Assembly (NCBI RefSeq): GCF_011759365.1
Contig: NZ_JAARLZ010000001.1
Span: forward strand, 1 to 64,000
Length of the DNA: 64,000 bases
Source: Luteibacter anthropi
GTDB lineage: Bacteria; Pseudomonadota; Gammaproteobacteria; Xanthomonadales; Rhodanobacteraceae
Direction: 5' to 3'
In this document: piece after piece, positions 53,910-62,542 of the stretch
Layout of the letters: the number at the start of each line of letters is the position of its first letter
Position numbering within the stretch: position 1 is the first letter of the stretch
Notes under the pieces: model-generated
Database searches by the model: none
Told to the model about the DNA's origin: nothing
The model's input: the letters and a program-made list of their open reading frames with translations, nothing else
Made by a program: the position numbers and the translations under genes

Positions 53910-54677
53910 ATGCTCAATCGTCATGCGCGCGCGTTCTGCGTGGTTTTCGGCCTGCTTGTCGGCGGCGCGGTCCACGCGTCGGACACCCAGTGTCCCCAGC
54001 TCTTCCAGGGTGGCCAGGCTCCCGACCTGACCGATACCTCGCTGGCCGAACGCACCACGCCGCTGTGCTTCGATGCCTACTCCCTGCTTGCCTCCGGTGT
54101 CACCAAGGGCCCGCTGTGGTCCGCGGAGCACCTCACCGCGCAGCAGATCGCCGATGCGCAGAACACGCCGCGCAAGGATGCCTTTCACGCCGAGACTGCC
54201 ATCCCCGTGGCGGATCGCGCCCAGCTGGCCGACTACAAGGGCAGTGGTTACGACCGCGGCCACATGACGCCGTCGGGTGACGAGCCGAATTCCAGCGCGC
54301 AGTACCAGAGCTTCTCGCTGGCGAACATGATCCCGCAGAGCCACACGCTGAACACCGGCAAGTGGGAGCGCATCGAAACCAGCGTGCGCACCATGGCCAC
54401 CAACGACGGCGAAGTCTTCGTGGTGACCGGCCCGGCCTTCGACGGCCCGACGCCGGACACGATCGGTGCCGATGCCGTGATCGTGCCGAACTACACCTGG
54501 AAGGCCATCTACGATCCCAAGGTCGGCGCCAGCGCCTGGCGTTGCTCGAACATCGACACGCCGGTCTGCTCGGTGGTGTCGATCAACGCGATCATCACCG
54601 AGACGGGCGTCGATCCCTTCCCGTCGCTGTCGGCCACGCTGAAGTCGCGCACCATCTCGCTGCCGCTGCCGAAGTGA
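53910..54677 (+). CDS. Secreted DNA/RNA non-specific endonuclease (NucA/EndoG type)
   Basis: A 255-residue secreted nuclease. The signal peptide MLNRHARAFCVVFGLLVGGAVHA ends near residue 23. The beta-beta-alpha-metal motif is GYDRGHMTPSGDEPNS with the catalytic His near residue 112, followed by SLANMIPQSHTLN with the metal-binding Asn and KWERIE. Cys pairs (QCPQLF, LCFDAY; WRCSN, VCSVV) suggest disulfides. It degrades DNA and RNA outside the cell, for nutrients, matrix control or competition. GGGGAA precedes the ATG by nine bases. A 14-bp hairpin follows the stop. Confidence 0.93.
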   Translation: MLNRHARAFCVVFGLLVGGAVHASDTQCPQLFQGGQAPDLTDTSLAERTTPLCFDAYSLLASGVTKGPLWSAEHLTAQQIADAQNTPRKDAFHAETAIPVADRAQLADYKGSGYDRGHMTPSGDEPNSSAQYQSFSLANMIPQSHTLNTGKWERIETSVRTMATNDGEVFVVTGPAFDGPTPDTIGADAVIVPNYTWKAIYDPKVGASAWRCSNIDTPVCSVVSINAIITETGVDPFPSLSATLKSRTISLPLPK

Positions 54678-54684
54678 TGTGACG

Positions 54685-54718
54685 CCGGTCTGCCGGGCTC
54701 GTATGCCCGGCGGACCGG
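54685..54718 (+). terminator. 14-bp hairpin after the nuclease gene
   Basis: CCGGTCTGCCGGGC (54685-54698), loop TCGTAT, GCCCGGCGGACCGG (54705-54718) with a single T-G wobble. No T run follows; it may be a U-less terminator or stabilise the mRNA 3' end. Confidence 0.55.
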
Positions 54719-54790
54719 TGGCATCGGCAGCGCTCGACGGCGTGTGCGTCCAGGCTGGACAGAAAGTCTCGCCGAACCCATGATCGTCGC

Positions 54791-55411
54791 ATGACCGATG
54801 TCCTTACCACCTTCATCCCCGTTGCCGATGCCATTGCTGCCGTGCTGAAGCCGCATGCCGAAGTCGTGATCCACGATCTCGGCAACGGCCGTATCCGGCA
54901 TATCGCCAATCGCATGTCACGCCGTGCACCGGGCGATGCATCGCTTACCGATATCGCGGATATCGAATCGCTCGACGATGCGGTGATCGGGCCCTATCCG
55001 AAGACCCATGCGGACGGACGTTCGATGAAATCGGTGACTGCCGTGCTGCGCGACGGGCGGCGCAAGGCGGTGGGGCTGCTTTGCATCAACATCGATGTGA
55101 GCATGTTCGAGGCGATGCATGCGATGTCGAAGGAGTTCCTGCACTTTGCGAAGGTGGCACCGCGACCGGATGCCTTGTTTCGCGAGGACTGGCGCGAGGA
55201 GATCAACGATCTGGTGGGTGCGTTCCTTGGTGAGCGCGGCACGAGTCTGGCCGGTTTGGATGTAACCGAGCGCGAGGCACTGGTGGCGCAGCTGGATGAA
55301 CGTGGGTTGTTCGATATCCGCCACGCAGCGAACTACATCGCCAAGGTGCTCGGTGTATCACGGGCGACGCTCTACAAGTCGCTGAAACGCGTCAGGCAAG
55401 ACGACATGTAG
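54791..55411 (+). CDS. YheO-type PAS/HTH transcriptional regulator
   Basis: A 206-residue protein with an N-terminal PAS-like YheO domain (VVIHDLGNGRIRHIANRMSRRAPGD, then SVTAVLRDGRRKAVGLLCINIDVSMFE) and a C-terminal helix-turn-helix (LDERGLFDIRHAANYIAKVLGVSRATLYKSLKRVR). The family includes DauR, a D-arginine utilisation repressor, but no amino-acid gene is adjacent. Its TAG stop (55409-55411) is part of the head TGTAGG of a REP element, so the insertion may have trimmed the original C-terminus by a few residues; the DNA-binding helix is intact. Confidence 0.88.
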   Translation: MTDVLTTFIPVADAIAAVLKPHAEVVIHDLGNGRIRHIANRMSRRAPGDASLTDIADIESLDDAVIGPYPKTHADGRSMKSVTAVLRDGRRKAVGLLCINIDVSMFEAMHAMSKEFLHFAKVAPRPDALFREDWREEINDLVGAFLGERGTSLAGLDVTEREALVAQLDERGLFDIRHAANYIAKVLGVSRATLYKSLKRVRQDDM

Positions 55412-55521
55412 GAGCGCGCTTGCGCGCGACCGGGGTGTCTCGATCACCCGGTCGCGCGCAAGGCGCGCTCCTACAACCGCATTCATCGTGATAAGCCGGC
55501 TGCGCGCAGGCGCGCTTCTAC
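55407..55521. repeat. Array of three REP elements supplying two stop codons
   Basis: A forward copy (55407-55432), an inverted copy (55448-55475) and a degenerate inverted copy (55496-55521, ending CTTCTACG). The first supplies the TAG of the YheO-type gene (55409-55411). The last supplies the TAG of the chemoreceptor on the minus strand (55518-55520). The array fills the whole 106-bp gap between the convergent genes. Confidence 0.9.
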
Positions 55522-57077
55522 GTGAGCTCGAAGTACGCCACTTCGCGACGGAGGATTTCCGCGCTCTCGCGCATGGCGCGGCTTGCGGCGGCGGCCTGCT
55601 CCACCATTGCGGCATTCTCGCGCGTGGTTTCGTCGATGCCGCGGATCGCGCCGTTCACCCGGGCGATGCCGTCGTTCTGTCCGCGCGTGGCTTCCATCAC
55701 GGAACCTACGAGACCTGCTAACGAGGTCACCCGCTCACCGATGCCCGTCAGTACCGCACCAGCGCGGTCCACGGAGGTCACGCCCGCCTGCACGGCTTCG
55801 TCGCTGGCACCGATCAGGCCGCGGATGTCGCGTGCCGCCTGCGCGCAGCGTTGGGCCAGTTCGCGCACCTCGGAGGCGACCACGGCGAAGCCACGGCCGT
55901 GCTCACCGGCGCGGGCGGCTTCCACGGCGGCATTGAGCGCCAGCAGATTGGTCTGGAACGCTACCTGGTCCACCAGATCAAGCACCTCATTCATGCGCTC
56001 GGTGGTGCGCAGGATCGTCCGCATGTTGTCGATGGCGGCCATCGCCACGCGGTGGCCTTCGTCGGTCATGTCGCGCGCCTCGTTCACCGCGGAATGCGCG
56101 GCACTGGCATGGCCCAGACCTCCCGATACGGCCCGTGCCATGTCTTCCATCGACGCGGAGGTATGCCGCAGGTGCTGTGCCTGGGTGCGCGTGCGATCGT
56201 TGAGCGCATCGTTGCCGTGCGCGATGCCGCTGGCGGCATGCGCCACCAGGTCTGCGCGATCGCGTACCTGGGTCACCACATGGCCCAGCTGCGCGTCCAT
56301 GGCGGTGAGCGAGGTCAGCAAAGCACCGATCTCGTCGTTACGGCCCACGTCGATGCGCGCGCCCAGGGTGCCGCTTGCGATGGCCGATGCGACGTCGGTC
56401 GCCTGGCGCAACCGCCGGCCAAGTGAACGGATGATCGCCAGATCCATGGCGCTGGCAGCCAGCAGTGCGATGGCGAGCAGCACGGCCGACACCGCCGCGC
56501 CGCGCTGGATATCCGCGTGCTGCGCTTCGGCCTGCGCCTTGCCGCCCGCGAGCGCCAGGGCGAAGAGATTGGAGAAGTCGCTCTTCAGCGGTACGACGGC
56601 CGACTGCACGTCATTGGACAACTGAAGCTGTGCCAGGTCGAACTGTTCGGCCTTGAGCAGTTCCACGACATCGTCGATGGCCTTGTCAGCGGCCTTGCGG
56701 TGTTCGGCAGCCAGCGAGACCAGTTTTTTCTGCGCCACGCCTAGCCCGCTGGCTTCGAGCGACTTCCACTGTTTGTCGATGTCATGTCGATCCGCACCGA
56801 TGGCGGTCACCGCATCGTCCACGGCCGAGGGCAGGCGCATCAGCGTGGCATGCACGAGCGCATCGAGCAGGTCGTTGTAATCGTTCTGGATGTGGCCGAC
56901 GTCCGCCACGGGTGCCAGCGTGTCGCCGACAACGGACTGCAGGCGCTCGTTGGCGGTACGCAACTGCACGCCACCCACGATCCACAGGGCGAGCAGCAGG
57001 CAGATGGTACCGGCAAGGCGCAGGAGCAGGCGCGCGCGCAACGTCAGCTCAGGTAACGGAAGGCGGGAGAATCGCAT
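55518..57077 (-). CDS. Methyl-accepting chemotaxis protein
   Basis: A 519-residue membrane chemoreceptor. Helix one is at about residues 15-36, a periplasmic four-helix-bundle-like domain runs to about 185, and helix two lies near 192-215. A HAMP domain (ATDVASAIASGTLGARIDVG) leads to the signalling domain, whose hairpin tip VDQVAFQTNLLALNAAVEAARAGEHGRGFAVVA-like region near 375-410 binds CheW and CheA. No C-terminal CheR-docking pentapeptide is visible. A perfect TATAAT (57154-57149) lies about 70 bases upstream. Its stop lies in a REP element. No other chemotaxis genes are here. Confidence 0.93.
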   Translation of the reverse strand: MRFSRLPLPELTLRARLLLRLAGTICLLLALWIVGGVQLRTANERLQSVVGDTLAPVADVGHIQNDYNDLLDALVHATLMRLPSAVDDAVTAIGADRHDIDKQWKSLEASGLGVAQKKLVSLAAEHRKAADKAIDDVVELLKAEQFDLAQLQLSNDVQSAVVPLKSDFSNLFALALAGGKAQAEAQHADIQRGAAVSAVLLAIALLAASAMDLAIIRSLGRRLRQATDVASAIASGTLGARIDVGRNDEIGALLTSLTAMDAQLGHVVTQVRDRADLVAHAASGIAHGNDALNDRTRTQAQHLRHTSASMEDMARAVSGGLGHASAAHSAVNEARDMTDEGHRVAMAAIDNMRTILRTTERMNEVLDLVDQVAFQTNLLALNAAVEAARAGEHGRGFAVVASEVRELAQRCAQAARDIRGLIGASDEAVQAGVTSVDRAGAVLTGIGERVTSLAGLVGSVMEATRGQNDGIARVNGAIRGIDETTRENAAMVEQAAAASRAMRESAEILRREVAYFELT

Positions 57078-57148
57078 GGCGCACTCACGGGGGACGGGGA
57101 TGCCTTCGTGTCGGCCGGAGTTTCTGCAACTTTAGCGATTTTTGGCAA

Positions 57149-57154
57149 ATTATA
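57149..57154 (-). promoter_or_regulatory. -10 box of the chemoreceptor gene
   Basis: TATAAT on the minus strand in an AT-rich 100-bp spacer (57078-57179); predicted start near 57142. A FliA-type promoter, which drives many chemoreceptor genes, is not evident. Confidence 0.5.
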
Positions 57155-57179
57155 CTTTTGTTTCAGTTAGTTGAAGATG

Positions 57180-58982
57180 TCATGACAACGCATTCACCGG
57201 GCGTCCGTCGAAGTGCACCACGTGCAGTCCGATGCCCGAATGCTTCGCCACGCGCTTGGCCGAAGCGGCAAGGCTGGCCACGGTCTCCGCATCGCGCGGA
57301 AAGGCTTCCGTGAAGCAGGCCACGCCCACGGCGACCGTGGTGATCGGAAAGAAACGCTGGTGACCGTGGCGGTCTTCGCTGTCGATGCCACCGCGTGCAC
57401 GATCCACGTCATCGAACAGGTTGCCGGCCATCGCGTTGAAGCGCACCCGCATCTCCTCGCATCGCGACGTCCAGTCACTGCCCTGGAACACCACGAGGAA
57501 ATCGTCGCCACCGATATGACCGACGAAGTCCGCATCCTGGCGAAGATCGCCGGTCAGCGTGCTCGCCAGCAATCGGATCATCTCGTCACCACGGAAATAG
57601 CCGTACTGGTCGTTGAACGGCTTGAAGTTGTCGAGATCGAAATAGGCGGCGGCGAACGCGCCACCGGATTGCAGCAGGCGCTCGATATGTTCGGTCACCG
57701 GCAGGTTGCCAGGCAAAAAGGTCAGCGGGTTGGCGTAGCGCGCTGCTTCCACGCGGATTTCCGTCACCCGTCGCACGAGGGCTTCGCCCGTTCCCAGCCC
57801 GAGGTAGCGACCCCGCGAGGTGATGACGAAACCGTCGCTCAGATAGCGCTGGTCTTCGCCGCGCAGGATGTCGGCCATGTTCTGCAAGGGCATGTGCTCG
57901 TCGCAGAGCAACGGTTCGGCGTGCATGAACGTCGTGCAGGGTTTGCGGCCGAACAGCTCGCGGGCGAACGGCTGCGCCATGCGTTCGGTGAAGACACGCC
58001 GGTTTACGATGCCCAGGGGACGACCTTCGTCGACGATGGCCACCGCATGCAGGCGCGGTTCGGCGGCAAACAAGTCCACGATGTCTTCGTTGAGCTGCAC
58101 GGATGACAGGCAGGGCGCCTCGATCAGCATGTGCCCTGCCGTGAAGCGGCTGCCCGATACAGGACCGCGCGGACGCGGTGGTACGGGTACATGGCCCAAT
58201 GACAATGCAGCGACGACACGAGATGGCGGCTCGCTCAGGGACTCCGCGCTGGGACGGGCAATCAGGAAACCCTGCGCGTACGGAATGCCCAGTTCGCGAA
58301 GCATCAGCAGGTCGGCTTCTTCCTCCACGCCTTCACCGACCAGCTCGGCACCGAGGGTTTCGGCGACGGAACACAGCGCACGCACGATGGCGAGACGTTC
58401 GGCGCTGTGCGCCAGGCCGTTGATGAGGTAACGATCGATCTTGACGATCTCCGGGTGCACCTCGTTCCACATCTCGAAATTCGAATGCCCGTTGCCGAAG
58501 TCGTCGAGGGCCACGCGGATACCACGCGCACGCAGGAATCCCAGTGCGTGGGCCAGTCGTGCCGGGTTGTCGACGATGTCGCGCTCGGTGATCTCGATGG
58601 TCACGCGGCTCACGTCGAGACCGTGCACCGACAAGGCCTCGATCACCTCCTCGGCCCGCACGCCTTCCTGCACCAGCGCCTGCGCGCTGAGGTTCACCAG
58701 CAGGCGCCCCGACAGGCCGCTTTCGACGAAGCGCTCCGCGATGCGGCGCACCGCCGCCAGTTCGAAGACACCAAGGCGCCCACGCGCCCGGGCCAGATCC
58801 AGCAGGTCCGGTGGCGTCAGGTCGAACTGCGGCAAGGCCGACCGGATCAGGCCCTCATGCGCCACCACCTGTCCGGTGTCGATGCGGATCACCGGCTGGA
58901 AGACGGCGGTGAGGGATGTTCCGGCGAGGGCCTGCTCGATCAACGACGGTTCGCGACCGCCGGCTGGGCTGTTCATGGGCAT
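57180..58982 (-). CDS. EAL-CBS-GGDEF cyclic-di-GMP protein
   Basis: A 600-residue soluble protein with an EAL domain first (about 15-265), a central pair of CBS-like motifs (about 280-400) and a GGDEF domain last (about 415-595). The EAL signature is EGL (43-45), a substitution tolerated in active enzymes; other catalytic residues are visible (NLSA 97-100, IEITERD, LDDFGNG 159-164, KID 181-183, EGVE 217-220). The GGDEF motif reads GGDDF (491-495), which differs from the active consensus in its third acidic position and may be inactive or regulatory. Two ATGs (58982 and 58976) are possible; neither has a ribosome-binding sequence. The 110 bp upstream is AT-rich. Confidence 0.9.
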   Translation of the reverse strand: MPMNSPAGGREPSLIEQALAGTSLTAVFQPVIRIDTGQVVAHEGLIRSALPQFDLTPPDLLDLARARGRLGVFELAAVRRIAERFVESGLSGRLLVNLSAQALVQEGVRAEEVIEALSVHGLDVSRVTIEITERDIVDNPARLAHALGFLRARGIRVALDDFGNGHSNFEMWNEVHPEIVKIDRYLINGLAHSAERLAIVRALCSVAETLGAELVGEGVEEEADLLMLRELGIPYAQGFLIARPSAESLSEPPSRVVAALSLGHVPVPPRPRGPVSGSRFTAGHMLIEAPCLSSVQLNEDIVDLFAAEPRLHAVAIVDEGRPLGIVNRRVFTERMAQPFARELFGRKPCTTFMHAEPLLCDEHMPLQNMADILRGEDQRYLSDGFVITSRGRYLGLGTGEALVRRVTEIRVEAARYANPLTFLPGNLPVTEHIERLLQSGGAFAAAYFDLDNFKPFNDQYGYFRGDEMIRLLASTLTGDLRQDADFVGHIGGDDFLVVFQGSDWTSRCEEMRVRFNAMAGNLFDDVDRARGGIDSEDRHGHQRFFPITTVAVGVACFTEAFPRDAETVASLAASAKRVAKHSGIGLHVVHFDGRPVNALS

Positions 58983-59092
58983 CGTCGTGGCAAGGCCGGG
59001 GAACTGCCCCGTTAATCGGCCACCGAAGCGAATGCTTTAGTAAAAACCCTTCGAAATCAATTATTTCTGATTTGTGACATGGGCCGTGACGC

Positions 59093-59698
59093 TCAAGCGT
59101 CAGCCAGTTCCAGCGCGCTCAGGTTCCAGCGGTCGAAGGTGAAACGGCCCTCGCGCAGCGCCAGCGGCGTATAGGCGCAGTTACCGTGGTGGTAATTCGC
59201 CGTGTTGCCATCGCCCAGGGCGCCTAGCACCGCACGCAGGCAATGACCGTGCGACAGCACGGCCACGCGCCGGTAAGGCAGTGCCCGCGCGGCTTCCAGC
59301 GCTGGCAGCATGCGCGCCGCCACGTCGTGCAGGGACTCTCCGCCACGGGCCGCCGCGCCCGGCTCGGTACCACGCAGCACCTCGATCCATCGCGGGTTCT
59401 CGGCCATGGCCTCGGCGACCAGACGCCCCTCCAGTTCGCCAAAGCTGCGCTCCACCAGGCGCTCGTCGAGGCTCACCGTGCCACCGATGGCGAGTGCGGC
59501 GATCTCGGCCGTGCGACGCGCGCGCAGCAAGGGAGAACTGATGATGTGCCCGACGCCCAGGCTGGCGAGGCGACGCCCCAGCGCTTCGGCCTGTTCAAGG
59601 CCGGCGGCGGTGAGCGGACTGTCCTCCCTGCCCTGCGCGCGGCCGGCAACGTTCCATTCCGTCTCGCCATGGCGGGCGAGGATCACTTGTTCGAGCAT
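59093..59698 (-). CDS. Histidine phosphatase of the phosphoglycerate mutase family
   Basis: A 201-residue protein with the RHG motif ARHGETEWNVAGRAQGREDSPL (catalytic His near residue 10), SSPLLRARRTAEI, and SHGHCLRAVL with the second His near 150. The length and sequence match GpmB/CobC-like broad phosphatases rather than glycolytic mutase. The substrate is unknown. The ATG at 59698 has AGG about seven bases upstream; a longer frame through the neighbouring gene is not supported. A small hairpin TGACGCTCAAGCGTCA (59087-59102) covers its stop codon. Confidence 0.87.
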   Translation of the reverse strand: MLEQVILARHGETEWNVAGRAQGREDSPLTAAGLEQAEALGRRLASLGVGHIISSPLLRARRTAEIAALAIGGTVSLDERLVERSFGELEGRLVAEAMAENPRWIEVLRGTEPGAAARGGESLHDVAARMLPALEAARALPYRRVAVLSHGHCLRAVLGALGDGNTANYHHGNCAYTPLALREGRFTFDRWNLSALELADA

Positions 59699-59741
59699 GG
59701 GAATGCCTGGGGAGAGAGTTCGCTCATTGTAACGGCGCGCT

Positions 59742-60008
59742 TCAACGCAGCTGGCTGTCCTTGCTGCCGCGCCGGTTGTAGCCGCTGAAGGCCGCTTCCT
59801 CGTGATCGGCCGCTTCCTGGCAGGCCACGCACAGCCGCACGCCCGGCACGGCCTTGCGGCGCGCTTCGGGAATCGGCTTGTCGCATTCCTCGCAGTGCTC
59901 CAGTCCGGGGCCATGGGCCAGCCGGCTGCGCACCCGCTTCACCGCGTCGTCCACGGTGGCATCGATCTGGTCCTGTACGGCGGTATCGCCCGCCCATCCG
60001 GTCGCCAT
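59742..60008 (-). CDS. DksA/TraR-type zinc finger protein (YbiI-like)
   Basis: An 88-residue protein with a four-cysteine zinc finger CEECDKPIPEARRKAVPGV then RLCVAC, in the spacing of the TraR/DksA C4 type; a short coiled-coil arm precedes it (AVQDQIDATVDDAVKRVRSRL). Full-length DksA has 150 residues, so this is the short YbiI/TraR-like form that might act in the RNA polymerase secondary channel. GGAGGT lies five bases before the ATG at 60008; the earlier ATG at 60026 has no such site. It is probably co-transcribed with the downstream phosphatase gene, 43 bases away. Confidence 0.88.
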   Translation of the reverse strand: MATGWAGDTAVQDQIDATVDDAVKRVRSRLAHGPGLEHCEECDKPIPEARRKAVPGVRLCVACQEAADHEEAAFSGYNRRGSKDSQLR

Positions 60009-60072
60009 GGGGCACCTCCACGCCATGCGGTCCCAAGTGACTGATTTATGGGCGGACGCGCCGTTTCAAAGG

Positions 60073-60543
60073 TCAGCTCGCAGCGGCCTTCAGCTTCGAG
60101 ATATCGATCTTCGTCATCTGCATCAGGGCGCCCATGGAGCCCGCATTGCCGGCCAGATCGGCGATATCCCCTGGCACCACCTGCCAGGACAGGCCGTACC
60201 GGTCTTTCAGCCAGCCACAGGCCGACGGACTGCCGCCGTCGGTGAGCGCATCCCAGTAATGATCGATCTCCCGCTGGTCGTGACAATGCACCACCAGCGA
60301 CAAGGCCTCGTTGAACCGGAACACCGGCCCACCGTTCAAGGCCGTCACCGGCTGGCCATCGAGCTCGAAGGACACCGTCATCACCGAGCCCTCCGCACGT
60401 CCGGAGGCGGCGGAGGCTTCCTTCGGGTAGCGGGTGATCGAGAGGATCCGGGAGTTCGGGAAAATCCCGGTGTAGAACGTCGCGGCCTCCTCGGCCTGCG
60501 TGTCGAACCAGAGGAACGGGGTGATGCGCCGGAAAGCGGACAT
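60073..60543 (-). CDS. VOC-superfamily protein (PhnB-like)
   Basis: A 156-residue VOC/glyoxalase-fold protein of the 3-dmu-9_3-mt group: RITPFLWFDTQAEEAATFYTGIFPNSRI at the start, FELDGQPVTALNGGPVFRFNEALSLVV, and the late DRYGLSWQVVPGDI. Members bind metals and small substrates; true function is mostly unknown. It stands alone after the DksA-like gene, 64 bases upstream of it on the same strand, and 72 bases from a LysR gene. Confidence 0.87.
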   Translation of the reverse strand: MSAFRRITPFLWFDTQAEEAATFYTGIFPNSRILSITRYPKEASAASGRAEGSVMTVSFELDGQPVTALNGGPVFRFNEALSLVVHCHDQREIDHYWDALTDGGSPSACGWLKDRYGLSWQVVPGDIADLAGNAGSMGALMQMTKIDISKLKAAAS

Positions 60544-60615
60544 GCGGTTCTCCCAGGACAGGCCACGGCGTGGCCCTTCATACGGTACGTCGAACGGCGG
60601 CAGGCTATCTCGACA

Positions 60616-61521
60616 TCATGGCGCAGCGGCCAGCCCCACGCAGAAATCCACGAAGGCCCGCACCTTGGGCGGCGCGTTGCGGCGCGAGGGGTAGAAGGCA
60701 TAAAGCGGGAAGGTCTCTTCGGCCCAGTCGGGAAACAGCTCCACGATGCGGCCATCGGCCAGCGCGTCACGCATGCTCAGCTCAAGTATCTGGGCGATGC
60801 CCACGCCGGACACGCACAAGGCGTACATGGTGCCGGAGTCGGTCGCCAGCACCGGACCGGTGGTCTCCACCGTGACGATCTTGCCCTTGCGATGGAATTC
60901 CCAGTCGAACGGGCGCCGGGTCACGGGGTCACGGAACTGGATGCAGTGATGGCCGATCAGATCCTTCGGCGTGGCGGGCCGGCCGTGGCTGGCGAGATAG
61001 CCTGGCGTCGCCACGGTAAGCACGCGGGTATCGAGCAGTTTGCGGCCCACCAGCGACGACGACGGCGGCACGCCGAAGCGCACCGCCACGTCGATGCCGT
61101 CGGAGATCAGGTCGCCCAGCTCGTCACGGGTGACGATTTCCAGTTCCAGGTGCGGGTGCTGGTCGAGAAAGCTGCGCAGGCGGGGCGCCAGGATCTGGGC
61201 CGAGAACATCGGATCGACGCTCACCCGCAGGCGGCCGCGCACTGTCTGGCCGTCGCCCGCCGCCGAAAAGGCCGCATCCTCGATGCCGGACAACAGGGGA
61301 CCCACCTGGGCATAAAGGCGCTGGCCCTCGTCGGTCAGCGTCACCGAGCGGGTCGTCCGGTGGAGCAGACGCACGCCCAGGCGTGCTTCGAGGCGGCCGA
61401 CGGCGCGACTGACACCCGAGGGTGACAGTCCCAGCGCATCTGCGGCGCGGGCAAAATTGCCGGTCTCCACGACGGAGACCAGCACGCTCAGGTTGCCCAG
61501 CAGGCGGCCATCGGCAGGCAT
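60616..61521 (-). CDS. LysR-family transcriptional regulator
   Basis: A 301-residue LysR protein. The DNA-binding helix-turn-helix is ETGNFARAADALGLSPSGVSRAVGRLEARLGVRLLHRTTR near residues 20-58, and the effector-binding domain runs from about 90 with LRVSVDPMFSAQILAPRL and DGIDVAVRFG, the TtdR/YhjC branch. The target is not evident: the divergent neighbour is an acyltransferase gene 130 bp away and the downstream gene is the VOC protein on the same strand. Either could be controlled. Confidence 0.92.
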   Translation of the reverse strand: MPADGRLLGNLSVLVSVVETGNFARAADALGLSPSGVSRAVGRLEARLGVRLLHRTTRSVTLTDEGQRLYAQVGPLLSGIEDAAFSAAGDGQTVRGRLRVSVDPMFSAQILAPRLRSFLDQHPHLELEIVTRDELGDLISDGIDVAVRFGVPPSSSLVGRKLLDTRVLTVATPGYLASHGRPATPKDLIGHHCIQFRDPVTRRPFDWEFHRKGKIVTVETTGPVLATDSGTMYALCVSGVGIAQILELSMRDALADGRIVELFPDWAEETFPLYAFYPSRRNAPPKVRAFVDFCVGLAAAP

Positions 61522-61651
61522 GGCAAAGACTCGTGATCAGGAGTCATGAAAGATCCTCGTCACCTGGCGTAGCGTCAATAGTCCTGGCCCCGCTCACGGA
61601 ACGGGGCCACGGACCAAGTAAACTGAACCTTCATCGATTTCAGCCAATCCC

Positions 61652-62542
61652 ATGCTCGCCTCGCTCCCTGCCGTCCTGCGCATCCCCCTCGCCTGCCTGC
61701 TGCTGTTCGTCAGCACGGTGCTGCATGTGGTGCCGCTGTTCGTCCTGACCGCCGTGCGCCTGCTGGTCCCGCTACCGGCCGTGCGCCGCCTCTGCGCCGC
61801 CGTGCTGGTGGGCATCGCCGAGAGCTGGCTTGGCTTCAACAGCTGGATGTTCGGTGCCTTCACGCGGACCCGCTGGATCGTGGAAGGCACGGAAGGCCTT
61901 GGGCCGCGTGAGAATTTTCTCGTGGTTTGCAATCACCAGAGCTGGGTGGATATCCCCGCCCTGCAAAACGTGTTCAACCGTCGTATTCCGTTCATGCGCT
62001 TCTTCCTGAAGAGCGAGCTGATCTGGGTGCCCCTGCTGGGGCCGGCATGGTGGGCGCTGGATTTTCCGTTCATGAAGCGCCATTCGCGCCAGCAGCTGGA
62101 AGCCCGGCCGGAGCTGCGCGGCAAGGACCGCGAGGCCACCCGTAAAGCCTGCGAGAAGTTCAGGCAGGTGCCGGTGGCGATCATGAATTTCACCGAAGGC
62201 ACCCGTTTCACTCCCGCCAAGCACGACGCACAGCAATCGCCGTACCGCTACCTGCTGCGCCCCAAGGCGGGCGGCGTTGCCTTCGTCATCGATGCCATGG
62301 GCGAGGCTATCCGCGACATCCTCGACGTCACCATCGTGTATCCCGATGGCCCGAGCACGATGATGGACATGATTGCCGGCCGTATCCGCGAGGTGCGCAT
62401 CCACGCGCGTCGCCTGCCCATTCCGGCCGCGATGCGTGGCGATTACGAGAACGACACGGCCTTTCGCGAGCGTTTCCAGACGTGGATCAACGATCTGTGG
62501 GCCGAGAAGGATGCACGGATTGCGGCGATGCTGGCGAAGTAG
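61652..62542 (+). CDS. Membrane-bound acyltransferase (YihG/PlsC-like)
   Basis: A 296-residue protein with N-terminal membrane helices (residues 8-45) and a PlsC-type domain. Motif I is NHQSWVD near residue 95, motif III is FTEGTR near 180. The wording VVCNHQSWVDIPALQ and PRFTP-type context recall E. coli YihG, a 1-acyl-glycerol-3-phosphate acyltransferase-like enzyme of about 310 residues. Phosphatidic-acid synthesis or lipid remodelling is likely. It overlaps the 3' end of the following AraC gene on the other strand by 56 bases. Confidence 0.9.
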   Translation: MLASLPAVLRIPLACLLLFVSTVLHVVPLFVLTAVRLLVPLPAVRRLCAAVLVGIAESWLGFNSWMFGAFTRTRWIVEGTEGLGPRENFLVVCNHQSWVDIPALQNVFNRRIPFMRFFLKSELIWVPLLGPAWWALDFPFMKRHSRQQLEARPELRGKDREATRKACEKFRQVPVAIMNFTEGTRFTPAKHDAQQSPYRYLLRPKAGGVAFVIDAMGEAIRDILDVTIVYPDGPSTMMDMIAGRIREVRIHARRLPIPAAMRGDYENDTAFRERFQTWINDLWAEKDARIAAMLAK

